DNA from: an uncultured Clostridium sp.
GTDB lineage: Bacteria; Bacillota; Clostridia; Lachnospirales; Lachnospiraceae
Assembly (NCBI RefSeq): GCF_900547735.1
Contig: NZ_URHZ01000082.1
Location: forward strand, 1-23,415
Length of the DNA stretch: 23,415 bases
Direction: 5' to 3'
The notes below the pieces were generated by a model, which saw only the letters and a list, made by a program, of their open reading frames with translations, made no database searches and was not told the origin of the DNA. Made by a program: the position numbers and the translations under genes. Shown piece after piece: positions 1-8,018 of the stretch; positions within the stretch are counted from its first letter, which is position 1; each line of letters begins with the position of its first letter.

Positions 1-53
1 TTTTCTCCGGATTCCCCCTCACCACAACCTATAAACCGGGACTGAAGACTCAT
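1..53 (-). CDS. Possible 5' end of a gene downstream of the response regulator (partial)
   Basis: An ATG on the minus strand at 51-53 has a GGGAGG Shine-Dalgarno six bases upstream, and its frame stays open to the left edge (about 17 codons, beginning MSLQSRFIG). A histidine kinase often follows a response regulator in this position, but these few residues do not show a kinase or a membrane segment. The 63 bases between this start and the response regulator stop hold nothing else I can identify. This may be a chance open frame. Confidence 0.25.
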   Translation of the reverse strand, partial: MSLQSRFIGCGEGESGE

Positions 54-116
54 ATACAACCTCCCACTCCCCCGTCCGCCATCTTACAGAAGCGTCCCCG
101 CATCTCAACTCCCCCC

Positions 117-830
117 TCACCGCTTCACTTCAAACTTATATCCAATGCCCCATACCGTTGTCAAAGCCCATTTGTCATGATCCTTGATCTTCTCGCGCAG
201 ACGTTTAATATGTACGTCAACCGTTCTGGTATCTCCGATATATTCATACCCCCATATGTGATCCAGGAGCTGTTCCCTCGTGAAGACCTGATTGGGTGAA
301 GAGGCCAGGAAGTATAAAAGCTCCAGTTCTTTCGGAGGCATCTCGATAGAATGCCCGTTGTAAATGACGGAGTAATTGGTCAGGTTCACGATTAAATCCG
401 GGTATTCGACGAAATCGCCGTGCTGATCCGTGGGCTGCGGGGCCGCCGCAGGCGGAGCAGCCTGGTAACGGCGGAGTACGGCCTTGACCCTTGCAACCAG
501 TTCTTTAGAGTCAAAGGGTTTGATCATGTAATCGTCCGCACCTAGTTCCAAACCAAGCACTTTGTCAAAAATCTCACCCTTGGCCGACAGCATGATGATA
601 GGGACTTGTGAGGAGGCCCGAAGCTCCCGGCAGACCTGATACCCGTCGATTCCGGGAAGCATCAGGTCCAAAAGCACCAGGTTTGGCCCGAAGACAGGGA
701 AAAGCTTCAGAGCTTCCTCCCCGTCTCCGACAATTCTTGTCTCAAAACATTCTTTTGTCAGATAAAGTGAAATTAATTCTGCGATGTTGTAATCATCATC
801 TACGATGAGGATCCGCTGTTTTTCTGCCAT
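117..830 (-). CDS. OmpR/PhoB-family two-component response regulator
   Basis: A cytoplasmic transcription regulator of 237 residues, the usual family length. The N-terminal receiver domain (about residues 6-120) has the acidic pocket DDD at 11-13, the phospho-acceptor Asp55 in LLDLMLPG, Ser82 in the Thr/Ser position and the conserved Lys104 in the KPF motif. An Ala/Pro-rich linker (about 122-135) leads to a C-terminal winged helix (about 140-235) with the typical ELELLYFLA, FTREQLLDHIWG and RTVDVHIKRLREKI segments. It starts 12 bases after the mutS2 stop, with a G-rich Shine-Dalgarno (AGGGGGG), so the two are probably co-transcribed. Its kinase is not visible here and may lie beyond the left edge. 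The signal it senses cannot be told from the sequence. Confidence 0.93.
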   Translation of the reverse strand: MAEKQRILIVDDDYNIAELISLYLTKECFETRIVGDGEEALKLFPVFGPNLVLLDLMLPGIDGYQVCRELRASSQVPIIMLSAKGEIFDKVLGLELGADDYMIKPFDSKELVARVKAVLRRYQAAPPAAAPQPTDQHGDFVEYPDLIVNLTNYSVIYNGHSIEMPPKELELLYFLASSPNQVFTREQLLDHIWGYEYIGDTRTVDVHIKRLREKIKDHDKWALTTVWGIGYKFEVKR

Positions 831-842
831 TTCTGTACCCCC

Positions 843-3245
843 CTACTTAAATGTAACGATAGTAACACCGGTATCGCCTTCACCGAATTCACCAAGGCGG
901 TAATCTTTAACATATTTTAAATTCTTCAGATGTCTGTGGACGCCTGCTTTCAGTGCGCCGGTTCCGCGTCCGTGTACGACTCTGACCTGCGGTAGATGGG
1001 CCAGATAGGCGTCATCCAGGTATTTGTCAAGCGCCGGCACCGCCTCGTCGACGGTCATCCCGATCAGATTGATCTCAGGAGAAACGGAATAGGATTTGGA
1101 CATCTTGATCTTGCTGCTGCCGCTGCCGCTTTTGCTTCCGGAGCTGCGCGGGCCGCCCTGTGGGATTCCCGGGCCGCTGATGGAATTGTCATCCACCATC
1201 TCCAGATCCCTGATATTGACCATCGAGCGGAGGATTCCCATCTGGACGTAGAGATCGCCCTTGGCGTTGGGAAGGGAACTAACCGTACCCTTGAGGTTCA
1301 TCGAGAGCACCCTCACAGTGTCTCCGAGCCTGAGTGACTTCGGGGAAACCGCCTTTTTCGGAGCCGCGGGTTTTATTGCAAGTTTCTTATCCACGTCGTT
1401 CAGTTTGCTTCTCAGCTTGGTGCGTTCCGCCTCCAGTTCTTTGCTTACGCCGGATTCCCTGGACAGCTTATTGATGCTGCGGATTGTCTGATCCGCAGTA
1501 TCCTTGGCATCCTGGAGTATAGCTTGAGCCTCCTCACGGGCCTTTGCAAGCATCTTTTCCTTCTGCTCTGAAAAACGTTCCTCTTTCTGTTCCAGGCGTT
1601 TCTTTAAAATTGCCACCTGATCTTTATAGGAGGCGATTTCCGCACGCTCTTTTTCGATCGTGACACGGTTGTCCTCCAAATCGGCCAGCAGGTCTTCGAA
1701 GGATTCATCCTCCTTCTCAATATGCTTTTTCGCATCTTCTATAATGTAATCGGGGAGTCCCAGCTTTTTGGAGATCGCAAATGCGTTGCTCTTGCCGGGA
1801 ATACCGATCAGCAGTCGGTAGGTTGGACGGAGCGTTTCAAGGCTGAACTCACAGCAGGCGTTTTCAACGCCGGGGGTGGTCAGGGCAAAGACTTTGAGCT
1901 CACTGTAATGGGTAGTTGCCATAGTCCGGCACGTCATATTGTGAAGGAAATTTAACACGGCGATAGCCAGTGCGGCTCCTTCCGTCGGATCGGTTCCGGC
2001 GCCCAGCTCGTCGAAGAGACAGAGGGAATTGGAATCCGCCTGCTCCAGGATTGAGACGATATTGGTCATATGGGCGGAGAAAGTACTGAGACTCTGCTCA
2101 ATGCTCTGCTCGTCGCCGATGTCGGCAAACACTTCGTCGAAAACGGCCAGTTCCGAACCGTCGAACGCCGGTATGTGGAGGCCTGCCTGACCCATCAGGG
2201 TGAAGAGGCCAACTGTCTTTAGAGAAACGGTTTTACCGCCGGTGTTGGGACCGGTTACAATTAAAAGATCGAACTGGTCTCCCAAATAAATATTGATGGG
2301 GACAACCTGCTTCGGATCCAGCAGCGGATGGCGTCCGTCCTTGATATTGAGGTACCGCCTGTTATTAAACTTAGGTTCTGTACAGTTAAAATGCCTGGAC
2401 AGGGCGGCTTTGGCAAAAATAAAGTCCAGTTTTGCCAGGATTTCCAGGTTAACGGCGATTGTTTCGGTATAGGGAACCAGTTCGCTTGAGAGGGCGGCCA
2501 GTACAAATTCAATCTCGCGTTTTTCCTGTATTTCCAGTTCGCGCAGTTCGTTGTTCAGTTTCACTATGGCCATAGGCTCAATGAAGATTGTGGAACCGGT
2601 GGAGGACTGGTCGTGCACCATGCCGGCAACCTGATTCTTATATTCAGATTTAACCGGAAGGCAGTAACGGCCGTCACGCATTGTAATTACGGCCTCCTGA
2701 AGGTAAGCTCTGCTGGAATTCAGGATAGAGTTTAACTGTGTGTGGACGCGGCCTGCAATAATCTTCATGGATTTACGGACTTTGGAAAGTCCCGGGCTGG
2801 CTTCGTCACTGACTTCATCCTCAGAGACGATACAGCGTTTAATCTCCGCATTGACCGGAGTTAACGGTTCCAGAGTCCGGAACATCTCATCCAGGGAATC
2901 ATCCGTAAGCTCCGACTCCTCGTGACGGCCGTAGGCCTTGGCCCTGGCGGTCACGGTCAGGAGGGAGCTTATGGCGAGCAGTTCGATGATATTTAAGGAA
3001 CTGCCGATCTCCAGACGTTTTAAAGAACCGCGCACGTCCCTTACGCCTCCGAAGGAAAGGCCGCCCTTCATGCGGACGCGGGATACCGCATCCGTAGTCT
3101 CAGTCTGGTTCCGACATATCTCCTCCAGGCTGCATGACGGAATCAGCTCACGGCAGAAGGTCTTACCCATCTCGGTCGATGCATATTCCTCAAGCTGGCT
3201 GATAATTTTATTGTATTCTAAAGTTTTAAGTGCTTTTTGATTCAT
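843..3245 (-). CDS. mutS2: MutS2 family ATPase/endonuclease with C-terminal Smr domain
   Basis: A cytoplasmic DNA- or ribosome-associated ATPase of 800 residues, the normal MutS2 length. MutS core and lever domains span about 1-320. The ABC-type ATPase has Walker A GPNTGGKT at 332-339, a DIGDEQSIEQSLSTFS signature at 375-390 and Walker B LCLFDELGAGTDP at 408-420. A charged coiled coil follows (about 515-640), then an Smr nuclease domain (about 725-800) with the VVHGRGTGALK motif. It lacks the MutS mismatch-recognition domain, as expected for MutS2. Family members have been linked to suppression of recombination and to rescue of collided ribosomes; which applies here cannot be decided from sequence. 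The start has an AAGGTGA Shine-Dalgarno. The response regulator follows directly. Confidence 0.96.
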   Translation of the reverse strand: MNQKALKTLEYNKIISQLEEYASTEMGKTFCRELIPSCSLEEICRNQTETTDAVSRVRMKGGLSFGGVRDVRGSLKRLEIGSSLNIIELLAISSLLTVTARAKAYGRHEESELTDDSLDEMFRTLEPLTPVNAEIKRCIVSEDEVSDEASPGLSKVRKSMKIIAGRVHTQLNSILNSSRAYLQEAVITMRDGRYCLPVKSEYKNQVAGMVHDQSSTGSTIFIEPMAIVKLNNELRELEIQEKREIEFVLAALSSELVPYTETIAVNLEILAKLDFIFAKAALSRHFNCTEPKFNNRRYLNIKDGRHPLLDPKQVVPINIYLGDQFDLLIVTGPNTGGKTVSLKTVGLFTLMGQAGLHIPAFDGSELAVFDEVFADIGDEQSIEQSLSTFSAHMTNIVSILEQADSNSLCLFDELGAGTDPTEGAALAIAVLNFLHNMTCRTMATTHYSELKVFALTTPGVENACCEFSLETLRPTYRLLIGIPGKSNAFAISKKLGLPDYIIEDAKKHIEKEDESFEDLLADLEDNRVTIEKERAEIASYKDQVAILKKRLEQKEERFSEQKEKMLAKAREEAQAILQDAKDTADQTIRSINKLSRESGVSKELEAERTKLRSKLNDVDKKLAIKPAAPKKAVSPKSLRLGDTVRVLSMNLKGTVSSLPNAKGDLYVQMGILRSMVNIRDLEMVDDNSISGPGIPQGGPRSSGSKSGSGSSKIKMSKSYSVSPEINLIGMTVDEAVPALDKYLDDAYLAHLPQVRVVHGRGTGALKAGVHRHLKNLKYVKDYRLGEFGEGDTGVTIVTFK

Positions 3246-3342
3246 TTTAATTCACCTTGTATAAAAAAATTGAGTTAGGGGTTCAATATTTGCTGAGCTG
3301 AAATAATGACAGCCGTCACAGGTTGGCTGCCATTCGGTCCTG

Positions 3343-3371
3343 GATATAATGTCTGCTACGCACACATTATA
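3343..3371. repeat. 29-base hairpin repeat, copy 1
   Basis: This is identical over 29 bases to 3456-3484. Each copy is a hairpin with arms TATAATGT and ACATTATA around an 11-base centre CTGCTACGCAC, in which a further three base pairs are possible. The same orientation and the 113-base offset suggest a dispersed palindromic element or a duplicated segment. Confidence 0.85.
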
Positions 3372-3455
3372 CCAAATCCATTTCATGGACTTGATGTCTC
3401 CGACGGAAATTAGCGCCCGGATTTCTGCGGCGGGCGCAGAAACCGAATATGCGCA

Positions 3456-3484
3456 GATATAATGTCTGCTACGCACACATTATA
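3456..3484. repeat. 29-base hairpin repeat, copy 2
   Basis: This is an exact direct copy of 3343-3371. Here the flanking bases lengthen the arms to ten pairs (GATATAATGT/ACATTATATC), so this copy is the more complete palindrome. Confidence 0.85.
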
Positions 3485-3798
3485 TCATATCCAGTTTCTG
3501 TTATGCCACCCCTTAATTCCGTCCTTTTTCTTAAGATAGGGGAAAAACGTGTCGTTTGATGCAAATTTATGCCGATTTTTATGAAAGAGGAAAAAAACTT
3601 GGCCGTCCGGCTGGGGAACGAGAGTGATTGCGCCGGGGAATTATAGCAAAAATATAGAAACCCGGCAGCAGAAGCGCCCCCTTTAAAAGAAGCGCGGACC
3701 GATACCGGGTGACTGTGTTCTTGATTGATTCGTTGAATTTCCGTGTGATGAATTAAATCCTGCGGTTATAAAGAACGTGGCATTCAGAAGGCGGAATT

Positions 3799-3854
3799 CA
3801 GGATGCAGCATTGAGAATGCGGCATTGAAAATGCAGTATTGAAAATGCAGTATG
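3799..3854. repeat. 14-base tandem repeat, four units
   Basis: Four consecutive 14-base units (3799-3812, 3813-3826, 3827-3840, 3841-3854) resemble GAAAATGCAGTATT. The last two differ at one base and the first two are more diverged. The array ends 14 bases before the stop codon of the M20 gene, in its 3' untranslated region. Confidence 0.8.
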
Positions 3855-3868
3855 GAGAATCCGAGCCG

Positions 3869-5086
3869 TTATATTCCCTCTTTCCCCATCGCCTCTTTCT
3901 TGTCGTGAAATTCCTTCTTTACCTCTTCAAGAAGTTCTCCCTTCTCAATGAGGTCTATGCAGGTTCCGGCCAGAATCTTGGCGGCAGTGGTGGTACAGAG
4001 GTGTGCCGCTTCGCTCTTTCCGGCGTCCAGATATTCCTGGGAATGAGCGGAGGTTCCTTCCGGGACAAAGGCCACCCGGATGCAGGAGCCGGGGATATCA
4101 TACATGATATTTCCGAAGTCCGTTGAGCCGGTTTTTTCCCTGGGCGGGCGGATGGAGGGGGCATTGAATTCCTCTGCCCGGCTCATCAGCGTGCGGTTAA
4201 GGGAAAGCACCGGTATTTTAGCCTGGAAAACCGGTTTTTCGATGATTTCATACCGGGTTTCCGTCATCAGGGCAGCTCCCTCCATAATTTTCTTTACGCG
4301 TTCCGCCACGGTCAGCAGATAATCGGTATTATAGCTTCGGATACAGAATTCCGCGGATGCCTTGGATGGAACCGCATTGCTTGGACCGCCCGCATCCAGA
4401 ATGGTGTAGTGAAGTCTGGTATCTTCCTTCACATGCTCACGCAGACACTCGATCCCATGGGCGGCGAGCAGGATTGCGTCCAGTGCACTCCGTCCTTTTT
4501 CCGGCGCCATTGCCGCATGGGAGGCTTTTCCGTAAAAAGTAACCTGATAAGGAATTAAGGCCATGCATTTGATATCTGTTGTTGTCGTCGGGCTGGGATG
4601 CATCATCAGGGCAACGTCGATATCCTGGAAACAGCCGCGTTCCTTCATCAGAATTTTACCTCCGTCCGTTTCTTCCGCCGGTGTGCCGTAGATTACAAGG
4701 CGGTACGGTTTGTCTTTGCAGAGCGTTTTAACCGCGTCCGCAGCGGCCAGAACGGCCGGTCCCTGCGCATGATGGCCGCAGGCATGCCCCATCCCCATGA
4801 TGGCGTCGTATTCGCAGAGAAGACCGATGGAAGGTCCTCCCTGGCCGCTGCCGTATACTGCCCGGAATGCGGTGGGGATTCCGGCAATTCCCCGTTCCAC
4901 CTGAAAACCTTCTTTTTCCAGGTAACCGGTCAAAAGCCCGCAGGCAAACGTCTCTTCGAAGCCGGACTCCGGGTGATCGAAGATTTCGTCGGCCATGGAG
5001 CAGTAAGTATCTCTTTTTGAATCAATATAAGTATTGATTTGTCTGGTGCTGTCAGTCATATTATTAATCCAATCCTCTTTTCTCAT
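3869..5086 (-). CDS. M20 family amidohydrolase (AbgB/HipO-like metallopeptidase)
   Basis: A cytoplasmic metal-dependent amidohydrolase of 405 residues, typical for M20D proteins, which cleave N-acyl amino acids, aminobenzoyl-glutamate or similar amides. Metal-site motifs are present: GHACGHH (His101, Cys103, His105), PAEETDGGK with the general-base Glu pair at 138-139, MMHPS with His163, and a late histidine in GTSAHSQEYLDAG. A lid domain lies between, including KASHAAMAPEKGRSALDA. An alternative start at Met10 (base 5059) has an in-gene GAGGA about 11 bases upstream, whereas the first ATG has a poor Shine-Dalgarno, so the true N-terminus may be nine residues shorter. It follows the YfcC-type carrier on the same strand after 134 bases. 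An import-then-hydrolyse pair is the natural inference; the substrate is unknown. Confidence 0.92.
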   Translation of the reverse strand: MRKEDWINNMTDSTRQINTYIDSKRDTYCSMADEIFDHPESGFEETFACGLLTGYLEKEGFQVERGIAGIPTAFRAVYGSGQGGPSIGLLCEYDAIMGMGHACGHHAQGPAVLAAADAVKTLCKDKPYRLVIYGTPAEETDGGKILMKERGCFQDIDVALMMHPSPTTTTDIKCMALIPYQVTFYGKASHAAMAPEKGRSALDAILLAAHGIECLREHVKEDTRLHYTILDAGGPSNAVPSKASAEFCIRSYNTDYLLTVAERVKKIMEGAALMTETRYEIIEKPVFQAKIPVLSLNRTLMSRAEEFNAPSIRPPREKTGSTDFGNIMYDIPGSCIRVAFVPEGTSAHSQEYLDAGKSEAAHLCTTTAAKILAGTCIDLIEKGELLEEVKKEFHDKKEAMGKEGI

Positions 5087-5124
5087 ATTGTCCCGGCGGC
5101 TGGGCTGCCGGGGATATAACTCTT

Positions 5125-5230
5125 TTAACCGAACCCTTATTTAGAACGTAACCCTTTTAGAGCGTAATTTCTTTGGTACGTAACCTCGTTAGAACGTAAC
5201 CCCATTAGAACGTAACCTCATTAGAACGGA
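5125..5230. repeat. 16-base tandem repeat running into the YfcC stop codon
   Basis: Five full 16-base units lie at 5141-5156, 5157-5172, 5173-5188, 5189-5204 and 5205-5220, on the pattern TTAGAACGTAACCTCA. A sixth partial unit from 5221 contains the last codons and TAA stop (TTA on plus) of the carrier gene. A more diverged unit may precede at 5125-5140. On the minus strand every TTA-bearing unit places a TAA downstream of the real stop. Confidence 0.85.
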
Positions 5231-6687
5231 CCATATCCGATGATATATCCAATCACAATAAACACGCCTCCGGCCAGCAGCCAGCTCAATATAATAGGGC
5301 CAGCATAGCGTACCCACTGGGCGTAATTAATCTTGGAAATGGACAGATAAGTGTTCATGTTGGAGGAGGTCGGGTTGATGGAATTAGTGATTCCGTCTCC
5401 GAGCTGGAATGCCAGCACGGCCAACTGCCTGGAAATTCCCGTAACGTCCGCGAGCGGAACAAATAATGGCATGGTGGCCGCCGCCTGGCCGGATCCGGAT
5501 GGAATAAAAATGTTTAGTACGATATGTACCAGATACATTCCGATTGGCGTAAAGGCCCTGGGCAGGTGTTTTAACATTTCTCCAAAGCTGAAAACCATGG
5601 TATCCAGTATCATGCCGTTCTGCAGAACTACCAGGATTCCCTTTGCAATACCAATCACCAGCGCTCCGAAAGTCAGAGCCTTTGCTCCCTCCACGAATTC
5701 TTTGGCGATTTTACTGGGGCCCAGGCCGCCGATAAAACCGCAGGCAGCTCCGACTGCGATAAAGACGGGCTGCATTTCCGTCGTACCCCATCCGTGGTTG
5801 ATTACTCCCCAGACAATCCAGCCCAGGCCGCAGGCAAATGCAGCAAGAACCAGGTAATGGCGGGCCGTCGGCTCGCCGCAGTTATCCAGCAGCCCCTCGC
5901 CGTCCGCCTCGGTCTCCAGGTTACAGACAATGCTCTTGGACGGATCGGCTTTTACTCTGGCCGCATAGCGCATCATATAAAAGCTGGCGATAGCTAAGAA
6001 AGTAATGTGCAGCGCAATTCGAAGACCAATTCCGGAGTAAATGGGAAGCTCCGCGATTTCCTGAGCCACTCCCACGTTAAAGGGATTCATGGTTCCCGCT
6101 GAAAACCCCGCCGCAGCTCCCAGCGTCACCATGGAGGTTCCGATGGCCGCATCATAACCCGCCTTTCTGGCTACGACAATTCCAATCGGCACAAACGCAA
6201 GCACCTCATTGGACATGCCCATCAGCGCGCCGCCCAGGGAAAAGGTAAACAGAAAAATAGGTATAATGAAAAGTTCTTTTCCCTTCAGGGAGCGCATCAG
6301 TTTTCCGATTACCACGTCGATGGCCCCGGTTCCATTGATGATTTGAAATGCTCCGCCTATGATAAAGACGAAGAAAATGAGGCTGGCCGCGCTCTTCATT
6401 CCATCGGGCGCCGCGTTCAGCACGTCCATGATACCGGCCCCGGCCGACTCGACCGCATGATAGGAATTCGGATCCACTACCGTAGTTCCGTTGGCATTTT
6501 CATACCGTGTGTATTCCCCCGCCGGTACAATGTGGGTCAAAACCGCTGCCAGAATTATCATGGTAAATAAGATGACATAAGTGTGCGGCACCCGGAACTC
6601 TGAAATATGGAATTTCTTTTTCCCCGTTCCGGCTTCAGCGGTGTCCTGATTCGTTTGACCGGCCTTTTTGTTTGTGTCTTCGCTCAT
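5221..6687 (-). CDS. YfcC/DcuC-superfamily membrane carrier
   Basis: An integral membrane transporter of 488 residues, a usual length for the YfcC family (basic amino acid or C4-dicarboxylate-like carriers). A charged, soluble N-terminus (about 1-32) precedes many hydrophobic helices starting at HTYVILFTMIILAAVLTHIVP. Family-like features are the helix-breaking stretches FSLGGALMGMSNEVLAF, TLGAAAGFSAGTMNPFNVGVAQE, NIFIPSGSGQAAATMPLFVPLAD and GDGITNSINPTSSN, which form the re-entrant substrate-binding regions. The start has an AAGGAGG Shine-Dalgarno nine bases upstream. It is the first gene of a likely operon with the M20 amidohydrolase and diverges from a LysR regulator. The pairing suggests uptake of an amide-linked organic acid or amino acid conjugate, by analogy with AbgT/AbgB; this is inference. 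Confidence 0.9.
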   Translation of the reverse strand: MSEDTNKKAGQTNQDTAEAGTGKKKFHISEFRVPHTYVILFTMIILAAVLTHIVPAGEYTRYENANGTTVVDPNSYHAVESAGAGIMDVLNAAPDGMKSAASLIFFVFIIGGAFQIINGTGAIDVVIGKLMRSLKGKELFIIPIFLFTFSLGGALMGMSNEVLAFVPIGIVVARKAGYDAAIGTSMVTLGAAAGFSAGTMNPFNVGVAQEIAELPIYSGIGLRIALHITFLAIASFYMMRYAARVKADPSKSIVCNLETEADGEGLLDNCGEPTARHYLVLAAFACGLGWIVWGVINHGWGTTEMQPVFIAVGAACGFIGGLGPSKIAKEFVEGAKALTFGALVIGIAKGILVVLQNGMILDTMVFSFGEMLKHLPRAFTPIGMYLVHIVLNIFIPSGSGQAAATMPLFVPLADVTGISRQLAVLAFQLGDGITNSINPTSSNMNTYLSISKINYAQWVRYAGPIILSWLLAGGVFIVIGYIIGYGPF

Positions 6688-6782
6688 ACTCCTGCTCCTC
6701 CTTAGAAAAATGTAACAGATCAGACCTCCGGCTTTCCCGCTGTCCGAGCTGTTATAGAAAAATTATGTAACTTCTGATAATT

Positions 6783-6811
6783 ATTGTAAAAGACTTGCAA
6801 ATTTAAGTCAA
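6783..6811 (-). promoter_or_regulatory. Promoter of the YfcC-M20 unit
   Basis: On the minus strand there is a TTGACT -35 box (6806-6811), a 17-base spacer and a TACAAT -10 box (6783-6788). The position, about 95 bases from the YfcC start codon, fits a SigA-type promoter. The same stretch on the plus strand holds weaker boxes (TTGCAA 6795-6800, TATTTT 6818-6823) that could serve the divergent LysR gene. Confidence 0.7.
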
Positions 6812-6832
6812 ACTGGTTATTTTTAATATAAT

Positions 6833-6849
6833 ATTAGTTTTTAACTAAT
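6833..6849. promoter_or_regulatory. Palindrome in the divergent region, candidate LysR operator
   Basis: A perfect inverted repeat ATTAGTT-TTT-AACTAAT that contains a T-N11-A core of the kind bound by LysR regulators. It lies upstream of the minus-strand promoter's -35 box and between the two divergent genes, the usual place for a LysR activation site. The AT-rich context makes a chance palindrome possible. Confidence 0.45.
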
Positions 6850-6930
6850 CACTGGACGAATGTAAAAAGTGTTTGCGGCGAGCGGACACAGTGGGAGAAA
6901 TCCGTTTTTACGAAGAAAGGAAAGTTTGCC

Positions 6931-7848
6931 ATGGAAATGAGAGAACAGTCGTATATGCTTGCGATCAGCCAGTTTGGCAGCATTAAGAAAGCGGCGGAAT
7001 ACCTGCACATCGCGTCCCCTACCCTGAGCGTGTTTTTGAGTAATCTGGAGGAGACGACGGGAGTGCGGATGTTTGACCGTCTGGGTAAGCGCTTTGTACC
7101 CACGGCGGCGGGCCGTCTTTATATTGAGAATGCCAGGGAAATGATGCGGATCCGGGATCGGTATGAATTTCAGATGAATGATTTAAAAAAGGGTACGAAG
7201 GGGGTAATCCGACTTGGAATACATCCGAGACGCACCCTGTTTCTTCTGGCGGAGAGCCTGGCGAAGTTCACTCCGCTTCATCCCGAAGTGCAGATCTCGA
7301 CCTTTGAGGGGCTTTCCGATGAGATGTTCCGCCTTCTTCTGGACGGGGAGCTGGATTTTATAATCAATAACCGCTATCATCCCGACCCTTCACTCTCGTA
7401 CATCCCATTTTATCAGGACCGGCTGGTGGCGGTTGTTTCCGAGGATCATCCGGCGGCTGTGAAAATTCCAAAGGCGGCAGACAAAACGGTCCAGTGGATC
7501 GACCTGTCGGTTTTCAGCGGCCGGCGCTTTATTCTTCCCTTCCCGGAGCAGTCGGTACGTGTCTATGCCGATAAGGCCATTGCCTATTCAGGAGCCGTTC
7601 CCGGACAGACTTTTTTTATAGAGAATCTGGAGAGCGGCTGTCAGATTGCGGCGGAGGGGCTTGGAGTGGCCTTTAACTTTGAAAGTTATATCAGACGTTT
7701 CTCCTATCCAAAGGCGTTCCGCTATTTTTATACGGGCAATCCCAATGAGACGGCAGATTATTTTATTATTTACCGGAAGGATCACTATCTGCCGAATTAT
7801 ACAAGAGAGTTCATCGAGGTGCTGAAGGAACAGCTCGCTGCTCTGTGA
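6931..7848 (+). CDS. LysR-family transcriptional regulator (divergent from YfcC)
   Basis: A DNA-binding regulator of 305 residues, the normal LysR length. The N-terminal winged helix-turn-helix (about 5-62) contains FGSIKKAAEYLHIASPTLSVFLSNLEE followed by the wing FDRLGKRFVPTAAG. A linker helix (about 65-90) leads to the effector-binding domain (about 92-300), beginning at KGVIRLGIHPRRT. The start at 6931 has GGAAAG upstream with a nine-base gap; a second Met two codons later is possible. Its divergent arrangement with the YfcC-M20 pair suggests that it controls those genes in response to their substrate. This is the usual LysR layout but is not proven here. Confidence 0.93.
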   Translation: MEMREQSYMLAISQFGSIKKAAEYLHIASPTLSVFLSNLEETTGVRMFDRLGKRFVPTAAGRLYIENAREMMRIRDRYEFQMNDLKKGTKGVIRLGIHPRRTLFLLAESLAKFTPLHPEVQISTFEGLSDEMFRLLLDGELDFIINNRYHPDPSLSYIPFYQDRLVAVVSEDHPAAVKIPKAADKTVQWIDLSVFSGRRFILPFPEQSVRVYADKAIAYSGAVPGQTFFIENLESGCQIAAEGLGVAFNFESYIRRFSYPKAFRYFYTGNPNETADYFIIYRKDHYLPNYTREFIEVLKEQLAAL

Positions 7849-7938
7849 TTCGTATTTTGCCGTTTCTGTGCATGGAGAAGCATACGCACGGTCACGGAGT
7901 GAACACTAACCAATAAAGCCGGCATTGCCTTATTCGCC

Positions 7939-7968
7939 TTGACTCAGATGTTGCAGGAGTAGTAAAAT
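7939..7968 (+). promoter_or_regulatory. Promoter of the second LysR gene
   Basis: TTGACT (7939-7944), an 18-base spacer and TAAAAT (7963-7968) lie about 50 bases before the start codon of the second LysR gene. Both boxes are close to the SigA consensus. Confidence 0.6.
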
Positions 7969-8018
7969 ACAAGGTAATACGGCAGGCTGCATATGGAGCG
8001 GCAAGGGGTGGGGAGTAT

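Larger units (their letters stand above)
3246..3868. other. 623-base non-coding region rich in small repeats
   Basis: No convincing gene is present between mutS2 and the M20 gene, both on the minus strand. The region holds two identical 29-base hairpin repeats, an 8-bp hairpin at 3422-3442 (TTTCTGCG/CGCAGAAA around a five-base loop), and a weak ACCCGG/CCGGGT pair at 3660-3710. Read on the minus strand, that pair is followed by a T-rich stretch and could end the M20 transcript. A 14-base tandem repeat borders the M20 stop. A 74-codon minus-strand open frame (3252-3476) runs through the repeats and looks spurious. Confidence 0.7.

Noticed and set aside
3258..3286. TTGAAC-N17-TATACA promoter-like boxes on the minus strand before mutS2
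   Set aside because: The -10 box is so close to the start codon that the message would have almost no leader and would lose its Shine-Dalgarno; probably chance in a T-rich stretch.
3252..3476. A 74-codon minus-strand open frame upstream of mutS2
   Set aside because: It runs through the hairpin repeats, has no recognisable domain and overlaps the likely control region of mutS2; it looks like a chance frame.
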